DNA from: Pseudanabaena sp. ABRG5-3
Lineage (GTDB): Bacteria > Cyanobacteriota > Cyanobacteriia > Pseudanabaenales > Pseudanabaenaceae
Assembly (NCBI RefSeq): GCF_003967015.1
Contig: NZ_AP017560.1
Location: 496,001 to 560,000, forward strand
Length of the DNA: 64,000 bases
Direction: 5' to 3'
Shown: positions 42,736 to 52,632 of the stretch, piece by piece
Position numbering within the stretch: the stretch's first letter is position 1
Layout: the number at the start of each line of letters is the position of its first letter
Notes under the pieces: generated by a model
The model's input: the letters and a program-made list of their open reading frames with translations, nothing else
Told to the model about the DNA's origin: nothing
Databases searched by the model: none
Program-made: the position numbers and the translations under genes

Positions 42736-43818
42736 CTACTTAGATGAATATGATTCGTATTTTTCTTTTGTTAGACTAGCAACATATTGAGGATGATGCC
42801 ACTTGCGAGCATATTCAATAGAAGCGTTAGCATGGTTTTGGAGTAGTTTACGATCTTCAATACACTGCTTTAAAACTGTCAAGATAGAGATAGGATCGGC
42901 ATTAATAACTGCTTCTTGGACTTCCTTAGCCATTTGTAGTGGTAAAAAATGTAGATCTTCAGGGGCTATTCTTGCAATTACAGGTTTACCCATTGCCATT
43001 ACTTCTACAGCAAATCCACCATACCAACCAATTAAGATCTGATCTATAACTAAATCTGCATCTTGATAAAGTTGTAAAGCTTGCGCGTGAGGAATATTTT
43101 CAATCACGCTAAAATCAAAGTATTCAGCATGGGTTTTTTCTAACTTTGCGATCGCCTTAAATATATAGTCACTCCCTTTTGCAGCACGATTAGTTGGAGC
43201 ATGAATAATTTTTATTTTTTTACGTTCAAGTTTTGGAAGATTTACAGCTACTCCATCTAGACTAATAGAATAGGGAAGAAAAGAAGACATATGAGGCGGT
43301 AAGAAATACAGTAAGTCTGGATTTACTGCCCAAATATGCTGTACATACTTTTGCATCTTTATAATGCCTTTAAGCCGTAACTCATCTAACTTGCCAGAAT
43401 TACATTGCCCATTGTAGCAAGTAGAATTATGACAGGCTGCTATTGCAGTACGTTGCATCGTGATATATTTCTGGCGAATATCACAGCCATTATAAGTTGC
43501 AAAAAGCTTAGCTTGTTTAGGATAAAATGGTAGCTCCAAATGATTAAGATGGTTCTGAGGCGAATGAAATAAAGATGAGCCAAAGTTGAAATGGAATATA
43601 TCGTATTTATTTCTAATTTGAAAAAAGGTCTTTGTTAGCTTAGTAAACTTGGCGAATGGAGAAGAAATTTTATCTAGTCCTAAGTCAATATCACAAGCAT
43701 ATCCCAGCCATTCACTATTTCTTACTAAAACTTTGCTATCTAATCCGAGAGATCTTTCCCCTTGTGCGAGTCCCCAAGCCTGTCCACCTGTATATGTAGG
43801 TAAATGAAGAACTTTCAT
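42736..43818 (-). CDS. GT-B glycosyltransferase, GT4-like, with a Cys-rich insertion
   Basis: 360 residues with Rossmann-like donor domain: IKIIHAPTNRAAKGSDYI, then ADLVIDQILIGWYGGFAVEVMAMGKPVI. Classical GT4 motif EPFGxxxxE is altered to a D-Q-x-x-x-G form. A Cys-rich segment at C112, C129, C134 and C139 (GCDIRQK...CHNSTCYNGQC) may bind metal. It is the last gene of the glycan operon and is probably a sugar transferase in glycan assembly; the sugar is unknown. Confidence 0.82.
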   Translation of the reverse strand: MKVLHLPTYTGGQAWGLAQGERSLGLDSKVLVRNSEWLGYACDIDLGLDKISSPFAKFTKLTKTFFQIRNKYDIFHFNFGSSLFHSPQNHLNHLELPFYPKQAKLFATYNGCDIRQKYITMQRTAIAACHNSTCYNGQCNSGKLDELRLKGIIKMQKYVQHIWAVNPDLLYFLPPHMSSFLPYSISLDGVAVNLPKLERKKIKIIHAPTNRAAKGSDYIFKAIAKLEKTHAEYFDFSVIENIPHAQALQLYQDADLVIDQILIGWYGGFAVEVMAMGKPVIARIAPEDLHFLPLQMAKEVQEAVINADPISILTVLKQCIEDRKLLQNHANASIEYARKWHHPQYVASLTKEKYESYSSK

Positions 43819-43832
43819 TGTTTTTATTAATC

Positions 43833-44714
43833 TTACTTTAGCACTTTATATTGAACAGCCATATTTTGGATTCCTTTCTCTATAGGCGTAAAAACTGGAT
43901 TAAAAGTTGCTTGTAATAACTGAATATTTGCTATTAAACTAGATTGTCGATATTTGTCACTAATCTCTATATCAACTGGAAGATCGAGAGCTTGACTAAT
44001 TAATTTTGTGATATGACGAATACTAACTACTTCATGACTACTAATATTTAGTAAATAGCTTTTTAAGTTTGAAGAAGTTATACATTGCAGAAAAATTTTG
44101 ACAAGATCTACTACATTAATTAGTGATATTCTCAGTCCATCTATATCGTTTGCATCAATAGAATTACGATCAACAAAAACCTTTCTTCTTTGTAAGACAG
44201 CATTGAATAAATTGGGAATTAATTTGTCAGTTTGCCCTGTCCCATATACACCAAACAATCGCATAATTGTTACGTCAAAGTCATTGCGAAATAAGGATAA
44301 TGATTCCTCCGCATGTATTTTGCTCAATGCATACCAGTTATTCCGATTAATTGGGGCATCTTCACTGAGTGGTTCAAAACTTGGAGCATAAACATTGCCT
44401 GTAGATGTGTAAATGAAATGCTTAACATTTGCTCTACGGGCTATCTCAGCAACTTTAACTGCACTAACTACATTTACATTTAGTAAATGCTCTGCCATTT
44501 CTGGGACTTGTCGATAGTATGGTGATTGAGAAAGATAAATGACTGTATGCGTATCTGGTGGAATAGAAAATTGACTAGATAGCAAACCTGTATCTGCACA
44601 TATACCATGATGTTCAGCAGAACTACATCCTATAACGTCGATATTTTGGTCTAGTAGATAATTGAACAGATTTTTTCCTAAAAAGCCACCTGAGCCGATG
44701 ATTAAGACTTTCAT
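43833..44714 (-). CDS. NAD-dependent nucleotide-sugar epimerase/dehydratase
   Basis: 293 residues with the Rossmann GSGGFLGKNL motif at the N-terminus and the catalytic YxxxK (WYALSKIHAEE). It belongs to the extended SDR group that changes nucleotide sugars. Which sugar is not evident. Stop and start codons of adjacent genes are close (4-base overlap upstream, 14-base gap downstream), so it is within the operon. Confidence 0.88.
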   Translation of the reverse strand: MKVLIIGSGGFLGKNLFNYLLDQNIDVIGCSSAEHHGICADTGLLSSQFSIPPDTHTVIYLSQSPYYRQVPEMAEHLLNVNVVSAVKVAEIARRANVKHFIYTSTGNVYAPSFEPLSEDAPINRNNWYALSKIHAEESLSLFRNDFDVTIMRLFGVYGTGQTDKLIPNLFNAVLQRRKVFVDRNSIDANDIDGLRISLINVVDLVKIFLQCITSSNLKSYLLNISSHEVVSIRHITKLISQALDLPVDIEISDKYRQSSLIANIQLLQATFNPVFTPIEKGIQNMAVQYKVLK

Positions 44715-45916
44715 ATAGTAACTCCTAAATCTTGGTAAGCATTTTTTAGCCTATCGGCAAATGCTTCCAATGTGAAATATTTTTCAATATATTGGCGGCT
44801 TTTAATTCCAATCTCTCTTAAACGATCTCGATCATTTACAAGTTCTTCAATATCCTGCACTAGTGTATCAATATGAGTATTTATAATTGGACATTCTTCA
44901 GGGCTCAACAGATATTCTTGCGGCTTTCGGATGTAACACATCACAGGTTTTCCCATTGCCATACCTTCAATAGCAAAGTAGCCATGAAATCCTATTAAGC
45001 ATTGGTCAAATATGATATCAGCAGATCTATACATCTCAAGAGCCTTTTCATTAGCAACTTTTTCGACTAGAACTAGTTCTATCTGTGTACCTTTGGCAAT
45101 TAGTCTTTCTACGGCTTCGATTAGGTAATGTGTTCCTTTGAAGGCTCGATGGTTAGGAGCGTGGACAATGCGTACAGGTTTTGTGTGATCGCTAGTTGGA
45201 TATACAGCCTTATACTTTGCAGCCTTAGCACCATAGAGATCTAATGGCCAAAAAAATAGATCGTTACGACTTCCTATTGTGTACTCCATCATATCGCCCA
45301 TGGCAAACACACCTGTTGAATAGTGTGTGAGTTTATTTATACGCATTTTACGGCTATACTCGTCACAAATACAGGCTTTTCCAATGGCAGGACATTCTGT
45401 ACAACAATTGGGATGTCCTAATTTTTCTGTGGTTTGACGACTCCGTACATCTGCACCATAAGTCCAGAAAAAAACCGAGATACCTAATTTTTTGTAAACC
45501 AATAATTCCTTAAAACTTGACTGTAAAGGTTTACGCCCAAGTAAAACACCTCGATCCATGTACATATGGATACGGTCAGCCCATAGGCAAACCCAAATAA
45601 AAACAAATAAAGAGGTTAGTTTACCTACCAAAGGGATAGTTGTCCAAGCACTCAAATTATAGTCAAAGTCACTAGTAATAAAATAAGTATCATAGACCAA
45701 TGATTTTGCATTAACTCCTAAAAGAGCTTCTGCTTTTGCTTTAACTGCTAATGTAATAATTGGTGTGCCTGTCCAGAGGCTATTTAATCTTAGATTAGTA
45801 GGCTGAGTTCTTATAGAAATAAACTTAACTAGCCACCTCACTGGAAATAGTAATAAGCCTATACCTAAAAAAACATAAGACAAAAGATCATAACCAAACC
45901 AAAATAATCTTTTCAC
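44711..45916 (-). CDS. GT-B glycosyltransferase with N-terminal membrane helix and Cys-rich knuckle
   Basis: 401 residues. An N-terminal membrane segment (about 7-27) anchors it. C-terminal domain: RIVHAPNHRAFKGTHYLIEA and ADIIFDQCLIGFHGYFAIEGMAMGKPVM. The cysteine cluster C171, C172, C175, C182 and C184 (NCCTECPAIGKACIC) follows the GADVRSR segment, as in the paralogue at 42736 where GCDIRQK precedes another cluster. Overlaps the epimerase gene by four bases. A sugar transfer role is inferred. Confidence 0.82.
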   Translation of the reverse strand: MKRLFWFGYDLLSYVFLGIGLLLFPVRWLVKFISIRTQPTNLRLNSLWTGTPIITLAVKAKAEALLGVNAKSLVYDTYFITSDFDYNLSAWTTIPLVGKLTSLFVFIWVCLWADRIHMYMDRGVLLGRKPLQSSFKELLVYKKLGISVFFWTYGADVRSRQTTEKLGHPNCCTECPAIGKACICDEYSRKMRINKLTHYSTGVFAMGDMMEYTIGSRNDLFFWPLDLYGAKAAKYKAVYPTSDHTKPVRIVHAPNHRAFKGTHYLIEAVERLIAKGTQIELVLVEKVANEKALEMYRSADIIFDQCLIGFHGYFAIEGMAMGKPVMCYIRKPQEYLLSPEECPIINTHIDTLVQDIEELVNDRDRLREIGIKSRQYIEKYFTLEAFADRLKNAYQDLGVTI

Positions 45917-47040
45917 AGCGAGGGTTTAGTTAGGAGGACAGAGATACCATTCGGATTTGCATCATTAAACTTGTAATCGCTTACACCTAACTCTTGTAAC
46001 CAACCCGCTACTTCTGTTTCTGTATGTTGCCAAGCATTATGGGGATGATACCAATCAAAGTTAACCATATTATTCGTTTCAAAATCGAAAGCATCATTCC
46101 AAAAACATTTAACAAAATTGTAGTAGAAAAGACGTTGGACATCATGGGTTCCTGCTGGTATACCCAATACTGGAATATCTTTCTCAAGGGTAATTTTGGC
46201 ATTGAGATGACTAAGTTCTCTGCCTAATTCGGTAAGTCCCTCACAGGCTTTGTAGCATTCATCTGGCTCTAGATGTGTAAAATGCTCACGAATGTAGCGA
46301 TCGCAGAACTGCCTTGCTGCACCCATCTGCTTATAAACATAGAAGAACATCTGTCCATTGGGTTTGAGTTTTTTATAAACTGCAAACAAAGCTTTTTTCG
46401 TATCGGGTGTATGATGTAAAACTCCATCAGCAATAATGAAATCAAAGGAGCAGTCAGCAAATGGCATAGACATTAGATCTGCTTGGACAACATGGCAATT
46501 TGCAAGATGTTTCGTATTCTCAAAAGTGGTATAAGCAGCATCTGAAACATCTACTGAAAAGACCTCTCCTTGAGTATTTTCAGCCATGAATTTCGTGTTA
46601 AAGCCAGAACCTGGTCCAACTTCCAAAATACCACTAAACTGTTGATAAAAAGACTTAAGTTCTTCTAATGTGGAAAGCCCTAGTTTTTTGCAGTACCACC
46701 CATAAAGAAATTCTTGATGATTTGATTCCAAGCCATAGTTCTTAAATCGATTCCACTTATCAGAAAAAGTTTCATTAGTTCTTAACTGATCTTCTTGATG
46801 ATTTTGTATAAAATGTCCATTGATGGAAGGTAAATTATATTTTTTTTGGAACCAAGTAAAGTCAGGCTTCAATAAACCAGATAAGAAACATGGAACTCCT
46901 TTAATTATTGGATACCAGCATTGGTGACTATCCCAAATTACCCCTTCAATAATCTGAGTATCTTTCTCCACAAATGATATTAATGAGAAACGATTTAGAT
47001 ATAGATTTTGACTTATGCAATTGACTAGTTCCTTTTTCAT
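45913..47040 (-). CDS. SAM-dependent methyltransferase with Trm112-like N-terminal part
   Basis: 375 residues. Motif I is ILEVGPGSGFNTKFMA, with acidic residue in VFSVDVSDAAY and the FIIADGVLHHTPD segment. The N-terminal part (CISQNLYLNRFSL...CWYPIIKGVPCFLSG) resembles the small Trm112-like lead domain of several glycan methyltransferases. It probably methylates a sugar or glycan. It overlaps the next gene by four bases. Confidence 0.82.
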   Translation of the reverse strand: MKKELVNCISQNLYLNRFSLISFVEKDTQIIEGVIWDSHQCWYPIIKGVPCFLSGLLKPDFTWFQKKYNLPSINGHFIQNHQEDQLRTNETFSDKWNRFKNYGLESNHQEFLYGWYCKKLGLSTLEELKSFYQQFSGILEVGPGSGFNTKFMAENTQGEVFSVDVSDAAYTTFENTKHLANCHVVQADLMSMPFADCSFDFIIADGVLHHTPDTKKALFAVYKKLKPNGQMFFYVYKQMGAARQFCDRYIREHFTHLEPDECYKACEGLTELGRELSHLNAKITLEKDIPVLGIPAGTHDVQRLFYYNFVKCFWNDAFDFETNNMVNFDWYHPHNAWQHTETEVAGWLQELGVSDYKFNDANPNGISVLLTKPSL

Positions 47041-47240
47041 GATTTATATCCTTATAATAAATAAACTGCTAAACACTTAATGGGGATCATCTCATCTGTG
47101 CAACGATACATTTAGAATTAGAAGTCTCTAACAGTAGGCTTTTCGGGAAACTGCTTATCTATAAAAACAAAATACCAAAATTTAATATTTTAGAATCTTA
47201 GGGCTGATGATGTTATTTTGATTCTGAGTATTTCTACTAA

Positions 47241-47975
47241 TTATGTATGTAATTGTGATGCGTTAATATGACTTTCAAATTCCTTTAAGGCTTCTAGGCA
47301 AGTTAAACTAGGTTTACCACAATCTAACATAGCTTGACAAAGTTCTAAAAAGAAGGTTCTTGTTCCTCTTCCATCGAAACTATAATTAAAAGGAGAATTG
47401 CCTTTCTCAACAATCTCATCTCTTACCAAAGAATAATCCTCGTAAGTTCTTGTATTTAAGATGATATGCAAAGGATGAAAGTCAAACACATATAAAGAAT
47501 CACCTTGAATTGCCCTGTTGATAATATTTACATCGAAAGCGATATGGTCTAAATCTATCCAATTTTGATTCATACAAAAATCCATGTTGTCCATATAATA
47601 AATTGGCAATTCCCAAATCCCCCAAGGATGACGATAAGGACAAAGATTATTTTGTAGAAGTGGAGTTGTCATGCTTGTATAGACATAACCGTGTTTTTTT
47701 AAGTAGACTCCAAAAACATGAGAATACACACAAGAGTGTGATCGCATTCCTTGTGGCTTGATATTTAGTTTTTTCACTAATTCCTCGGTATCATATGACC
47801 AATCCCTAGTTTGCGAAAGATAAGGATGTGGCTCCAGTTCATGATTTCCCCAAGTTACACCTGAAAATGGTTTCCACAAAAAAAAAGTTGCCTGACCAAA
47901 TATCGGGAATCTTCTAAGAAATTTCTCCATGTCAGATTCAAGCATATAATCAGTGTCAAATGTCAAACAAATCAT
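47241..47975 (-). CDS. Polysaccharide-deacetylase-like protein, WbmS-like
   Basis: 244 residues with the NodB-like N-terminal acidic pair (CLTFDTDYMLE) and NHELEPHPYL in place of the usual HxxxH. GMRSHSCVYSHVFGVYLKKHGY and LYVFDFHPLHIILNT are conserved features that recall WbmS-type deacetylases from O-antigen loci. It may remove N-acetyl groups from a sugar. A 200-base, AT-rich, gene-free gap (47041-47240) separates it from the methyltransferase, which may hold a promoter. Confidence 0.78.
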   Translation of the reverse strand: MICLTFDTDYMLESDMEKFLRRFPIFGQATFFLWKPFSGVTWGNHELEPHPYLSQTRDWSYDTEELVKKLNIKPQGMRSHSCVYSHVFGVYLKKHGYVYTSMTTPLLQNNLCPYRHPWGIWELPIYYMDNMDFCMNQNWIDLDHIAFDVNIINRAIQGDSLYVFDFHPLHIILNTRTYEDYSLVRDEIVEKGNSPFNYSFDGRGTRTFFLELCQAMLDCGKPSLTCLEALKEFESHINASQLHT

Positions 47976-48016
47976 ATATTAAATCAACTTCAAACTATAT
48001 AATATTAAATTTATAT

Positions 48017-48937
48017 TTACGTATAATTAGAATATCTTCTCATTATTTTAGTAAGACTCAAAAACTTTTTATGATCTATAGCAAAATTTCCAGTAACACG
48101 AGTTAGAGAAGGAACATTCTGCACTACAACTGATCCAATAGTTATTTCGGCTCCATCACCTACTGTGATTTCATTAGAAATGCAAGAATTAGGACCTATC
48201 CAGACATCATCTCCTATAATAGAGCTTCCTGAAATTGTTGCAGATGCAGCAATAAGACATCTAGAACCTATCTTGACATTATGAGCTACATGAACAAGAT
48301 TGTCTAACTTTGTATCTTTACCAATCTCAGTAAAACCACCAAAAATAGCTTTAGAAATAGCACAGTTAGCTTGTATTTCTACTCTGTCACAAATTTTTAC
48401 GCCACCTGCGTGAGCAATAGACATAATTTCGTTTTTGATGCGTTTAAATTCAAATCCTTGAGAACCTATCGTTGAGCCTGAACGAATAATCACATTCTCT
48501 CCTATTATTACATTGTCTAAAATATTAACGTTGGCTTCTATTATACTGCCATCACCAATAACAACATTTTTACTGGCGACATAAGCTGTTGGATGTATAC
48601 TTACATTCTTAGAAATTCTAGACTCAAAATCTTGCCAATAAAAATCTGTTTCCAACGCTAAATAATTATGAATACTAAAAAAATCATATCTAGGGTTGTC
48701 TGAAATAGCAATTCCATAGATATTTGGAAGTTTTTCGGCTATTTCGCTATTTGTTAAAATACATGATATCTCAGGATTCCTCAAAGCTTTACTGATGAAC
48801 TTACTAGACTCCAAAAAAACTAGCATATTCTTTTCGCTATGAGAGATACTACCCAAAGAAGAAAAGGAAGAATTGCTCTTAATCAATACAGGAACTATAC
48901 GGATTAATGCATCTAAATTGATACTGTTAATACTCAT
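48017..48937 (-). CDS. LpxD-like acyltransferase (hexapeptide left-handed beta helix)
   Basis: 306 residues. The central part has hexapeptide repeats (VVIGDGSIIEANVNILDNVIIGENVIIRSGS) and the LpxD catalytic region NLVHVAHNVKIGSRCLIA with the active His. Length and N-terminal domain resemble LpxD, which adds an acyl chain to UDP-sugar, though the first ~90 residues differ from it. In this locus, N-acylation of an amino sugar is the likely role, not lipid A synthesis. Confidence 0.78.
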   Translation of the reverse strand: MSINSINLDALIRIVPVLIKSNSSFSSLGSISHSEKNMLVFLESSKFISKALRNPEISCILTNSEIAEKLPNIYGIAISDNPRYDFFSIHNYLALETDFYWQDFESRISKNVSIHPTAYVASKNVVIGDGSIIEANVNILDNVIIGENVIIRSGSTIGSQGFEFKRIKNEIMSIAHAGGVKICDRVEIQANCAISKAIFGGFTEIGKDTKLDNLVHVAHNVKIGSRCLIAASATISGSSIIGDDVWIGPNSCISNEITVGDGAEITIGSVVVQNVPSLTRVTGNFAIDHKKFLSLTKIMRRYSNYT

Positions 48938-48996
48938 ACATTAAACTATTTGTTTGGGCTGATTTGCCTATAATTATACTTTTTATCTCTATTATT

Positions 48997-50601
48997 TCAA
49001 GGTAGCAATATATTTTTGTAAGTGTTTTGAATCGTATTTATTATGACTGATGAACTGTGATACTTGAGATACCATGACTTACCTTGACTTTCAACTTCTG
49101 AGCGGTAAGATTTATCAGTATAAACTTTTTGAAGACTTTCGAATACGTTTTGTGGTGTTTCAGCATTAATAAATGGGGGCATCTCCTCAAAACACCATTC
49201 ATGAATAGAAAGATCTATATATATAAGCGTTATCTTATGAGACATTAATGCTTTTGGAGGTATGCCACCAAAACCGCCAAAGCAAAATTTATCTGCTACT
49301 ATATCACTACCTTCTATAAACTTCATCATATTTTGATGGTTTTGAGGCTTTATCCAAACAATAGAGCTTTCTATCCCAAGCTCTTTTATGAGGTTTTTAC
49401 TTTCATTTAGAGTAATTCCCCACTCTACAAAGATAGCTTTTGCCGACGGATTAACAGTTTGAACGAATTTAGCAAACCCTTTTATGAAAATATCATTACC
49501 TTTGTCCATACTGGGATTTCTTTGAGTTTCCCAATGTTGCCTTGGTGGATGAAATACTATAAAGTCACTTTTTAAAGTCTTGTGTATTTCCTTATAAAAG
49601 TTACTTTCCCCACTATTCAAGGTTACAGCTAAAGAAGATTCATTTATAGGATGAGGGACAAAATTATAGGCTGATAAATTTAGCTTTTTGGCAGCTACTA
49701 TATTATCAGCATTAGTTATCAAAACTTGATTGGCAAGCTTATATGTTAATGCACATAAACGACCTGTTGTTGAATTATTAAAAGGCAAGTCTCTAATAGT
49801 ACCATGCTCATATGCAACATAAGGTTTATTTGCAAGAAGTGGGAAAATACCATCAGTTGCATAGGCATGAACTAAGTCATAGTGAGTAAACAAGTTGATC
49901 CAAGAATTTATGACTGTACTGTACTGTACTAGCTCTTCATATTTAAGTTTGTCATGACGTTCAGGAAATTCTGTGTTGAAAATATCAACTAGTTGCTGAC
50001 ATCGTTCTTCAAAACTATATTTTCTTGTTTTTTCTTCTTGAGACTCTGACTTATAAATATTTTTCGATAAATGCAATTCAGCTATTAGTCTCATGGAAAT
50101 AGAAATAATTTTTGAGAATATATTTTTAATTCTTTGCTGAAAAGAAGAGATTTTTGAAAACACATCTATTGCTAACTTACCGAATTGTTTACTACTTTTT
50201 AAATGGCAAGTAAAAAAGTTTGCAATTCTTAGTAACATCCACCAAAAAGAACTTTGAAATTTCTTACCTTTTCTTTTTGAGATCAAATACAAAATACAAT
50301 ATTTTAGTTTGCCTTGGGCAAACCACCTTGGTCTTTTAAAGGATCCAGTATCTATTAATAGCCAGTTTGGGAAGAATTGATCCTTAATTTTTCTTGCATC
50401 AAAGTTTGCATCTTCCCATTCTGGGCATCCAGCTATGTGATAGTAATCATAACAAATTACATCACAATCAAACCCTACTTCATTTAGTAATTTAACGTTG
50501 TTGTATGCATTATTTGCAATATTTCCAATGTGAAGAATTCGTGGTGCCCGACCATACTTATTCTTAAATTCCTTAAGCCATATTATATTTTCTTCTAGCA
50601 T
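48997..50601 (-). CDS. GT-B glycosyltransferase-like protein, divergent
   Basis: 534 residues. C-terminal half: VFHPPRQHWETQRN, SSIVWIKPQNHQNMMKFIEGSDIVADKFCFGGFGGIPPKALMS. The motif D-K-x-x-x-G is a variant of D-Q-x-x-x-G in its three relatives. The middle has a helical linker rich in Lys/Glu (SQEEKTRKYSFEERCQQ). A glycosyltransferase is the best guess. Gap of 209 bases to the next gene includes only a small palindrome. Confidence 0.72.
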   Translation of the reverse strand: MLEENIIWLKEFKNKYGRAPRILHIGNIANNAYNNVKLLNEVGFDCDVICYDYYHIAGCPEWEDANFDARKIKDQFFPNWLLIDTGSFKRPRWFAQGKLKYCILYLISKRKGKKFQSSFWWMLLRIANFFTCHLKSSKQFGKLAIDVFSKISSFQQRIKNIFSKIISISMRLIAELHLSKNIYKSESQEEKTRKYSFEERCQQLVDIFNTEFPERHDKLKYEELVQYSTVINSWINLFTHYDLVHAYATDGIFPLLANKPYVAYEHGTIRDLPFNNSTTGRLCALTYKLANQVLITNADNIVAAKKLNLSAYNFVPHPINESSLAVTLNSGESNFYKEIHKTLKSDFIVFHPPRQHWETQRNPSMDKGNDIFIKGFAKFVQTVNPSAKAIFVEWGITLNESKNLIKELGIESSIVWIKPQNHQNMMKFIEGSDIVADKFCFGGFGGIPPKALMSHKITLIYIDLSIHEWCFEEMPPFINAETPQNVFESLQKVYTDKSYRSEVESQGKSWYLKYHSSSVIINTIQNTYKNILLP

Positions 50602-50715
50602 TTAGATAGATACCCTTTCAAAAAACTTTGTTTCCCTTAAATATTTACAAATAATATACATTATCTAAATTTAGACTATGTTTCAGGAATGATTCATGAA
50701 TCTATTTTGAGGTTG

Positions 50716-50743
50716 GCTAAGCTCAACATTAGTTGAGCTTAGC
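50716..50743. repeat. 12-bp hairpin after the DegT aminotransferase gene
   Basis: GCTAAGCTCAAC and GTTGAGCTTAGC pair perfectly, loop ATTA. It is downstream of the minus-strand stop at 50811 but is not followed by a T run on that strand. Possible terminator. Confidence 0.45.
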
Positions 50744-50810
50744 ATAACTTAAGTAAGACTTAATATATATGTTTTAGGTATTAAAAATACTTGTTGAGCC
50801 TTATTGTTTA

Positions 50811-51947
50811 CTAAGTGGATAGAGCTGCTTTTAAAATATTTACAACTTTCTGCTGATCTAGGTCAGTCATGCCTGGGAAAATTGGTAGAGTAATTGATAA
50901 ATCCTCTGATTTGGATGCGTAGGGATAAGATGTTGAGTTAATACCGTATTTGTTTTTGTAATAGCCCAAACGGTGAACAGCATGTGTTCCAGGACGACTT
51001 TGAATACCCTCTGTAGCTAAGGCTTCCATCAAAAGATTACGGCGATCAATCCCTCCTACCAGTAGGCACACAACATATGATTGATAGGAATGCCCACATT
51101 GAGAAGGCATTTGTGGAATTGTAAGTTCGGATACTGAAGATAACAATAAATCATATTGACGAGCGCAAGCAAGTCTATCTGCTAAAAGTTTGTCAAGTTT
51201 TGCCATTTGAGCGACTCCGATCGCAGCCTGAATGTCACTAAAACGCAGATTAAAACCTAAATGATCAAAGTTGCCCATATAGTAGGGCTTAGAAGTATCA
51301 ATATTAGGATTTGCTGTTGCGCCATGGTTACGGAGGATTTTAATACGTTCTGCTAGTTTTGGGTTATTGGTCGTAACCATGCCCCCCTCACCTGTAGTTA
51401 TCACTTTGCGTGGGTGAAATGAAAAACAGCCTATGTCTCCAATCCCTCCAACTGGTTTACCATCGTAATTTGTACCTGTAGCACAAGCCGCATCTTCTAC
51501 TACAGCAAGGTTATACTTTTTAGCTATCTCCATGATTTCCTGCATTTTTGCGGCTAAGCCAAATAAATGCACAACAACAATAGCCTTGGTCTTAGGTGTA
51601 ATTGCTGCTTCTAAAGCCGCAGGGTCAATATTAAATGTATCTGGTTCAATATCGACAAAAACAACTTTTGCCCCAACGTATTCTACGCAGTGGGCGGATG
51701 TAACCCATGTAAATGCAGGTACGATCACCTCATCATCAGGTTTTATCTCTAACGCGACCATCGCCATATGCAGCGCGGCTGTACAGGATGTAGTCGCAAA
51801 TGCATACTGCACATCGTGCCGTTGCTTAAAAAGGCTTTCAAACTGTTGAGTAAATTCACCCTGTGTAACCCATTTAGAATCTAGACACTGTTTTAAAAGT
51901 AGTAATTCTTGTTCGTCGAAAGATGGAGACGTAATGTTTATTTTCAT
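50811..51947 (-). CDS. DegT/DnrJ/EryC1/StrS sugar aminotransferase
   Basis: PLP-dependent transfer of an amino group to a keto sugar nucleotide. 378 residues. The PLP-lysine is in CFSFHPRKVITTGEGG, and VIVPAFTWVTSA and VVEDAACATG are conserved. The product would be an amino-deoxysugar for the glycan. It is next to the CysC gene, with a 47-base gap. Confidence 0.9.
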   Translation of the reverse strand: MKINITSPSFDEQELLLLKQCLDSKWVTQGEFTQQFESLFKQRHDVQYAFATTSCTAALHMAMVALEIKPDDEVIVPAFTWVTSAHCVEYVGAKVVFVDIEPDTFNIDPAALEAAITPKTKAIVVVHLFGLAAKMQEIMEIAKKYNLAVVEDAACATGTNYDGKPVGGIGDIGCFSFHPRKVITTGEGGMVTTNNPKLAERIKILRNHGATANPNIDTSKPYYMGNFDHLGFNLRFSDIQAAIGVAQMAKLDKLLADRLACARQYDLLLSSVSELTIPQMPSQCGHSYQSYVVCLLVGGIDRRNLLMEALATEGIQSRPGTHAVHRLGYYKNKYGINSTSYPYASKSEDLSITLPIFPGMTDLDQQKVVNILKAALST

Positions 51948-51994
51948 TCAGTGTGCTAAAAACTTCAGAGTTTTAATCTCTCTAGATTGTACCT

Positions 51995-52594
51995 TTAGTC
52001 GTTCACGTTTTGAAAGTCCCAAAACTTTTGCAGCACTTTTTGAACACTTTCATCAATGCTTTCTCGATCTGTCCAGCATTCAACATCAGGATTTAAGGGA
52101 GGCTCATATGGATCGGTCACCCCAGTAAAACTAGTTATTTCTCCTGCTCGTGCTTTCTTGTACAAACCCTTAACGTCCCTTTGCTCACAAGTATCAAGAG
52201 AAGCATTAATATAAACTTCCATAAAATTGCCGATCAACTGACGTACTTCTTGTCGAACTTCCAGATAGGGAGAAATAGCTGCCACTACTACAATTACATC
52301 ATGTTTAGTCAAAAGGTGAGAGACAAACCCGATTCTGCGGATATTTTCATCGCGATCAGCTTTGCTAAAGCCTAAACCTTTAGTTAACTTCGTCCGAACG
52401 ATATCTCCATCAAGAAACTCGACTTTATAGCCTTGCGTTGTCAATCTATTGACAACCTCACTCCCAATTGTAGTTTTGCCTGCACCACTTAAACCTGTAA
52501 GCCAAATCGTCATTCCTACTTGTTTCATTAGAATATTTTCCAATCTATCTCCATGCGAAACACCCCAAAATAATATATTAGGATGATGATACAT
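51995..52594 (-). CDS. cysC: Adenylylsulfate (APS) kinase
   Basis: Makes PAPS from APS and ATP. 199 residues with P-loop GLSGAGKTTI and the family motifs LDGDIVRTKL, NIRRIGFVSHLL and AISPYLEVRQEVR. The start is at ATG 52592-52594 (MYHHPNILFWG); an in-frame TTG seven codons before it is less likely. It sits directly beside a sulfotransferase, which needs PAPS. Since the cysH in this window has the APS-type cluster, this CysC may serve sulfation only. Confidence 0.93.
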   Translation of the reverse strand: MYHHPNILFWGVSHGDRLENILMKQVGMTIWLTGLSGAGKTTIGSEVVNRLTTQGYKVEFLDGDIVRTKLTKGLGFSKADRDENIRRIGFVSHLLTKHDVIVVVAAISPYLEVRQEVRQLIGNFMEVYINASLDTCEQRDVKGLYKKARAGEITSFTGVTDPYEPPLNPDVECWTDRESIDESVQKVLQKFWDFQNVND

Positions 52595-52632
52595 TCTGGA
52601 ATGTTTTTTATCCAATCGAATATTTTAATCTC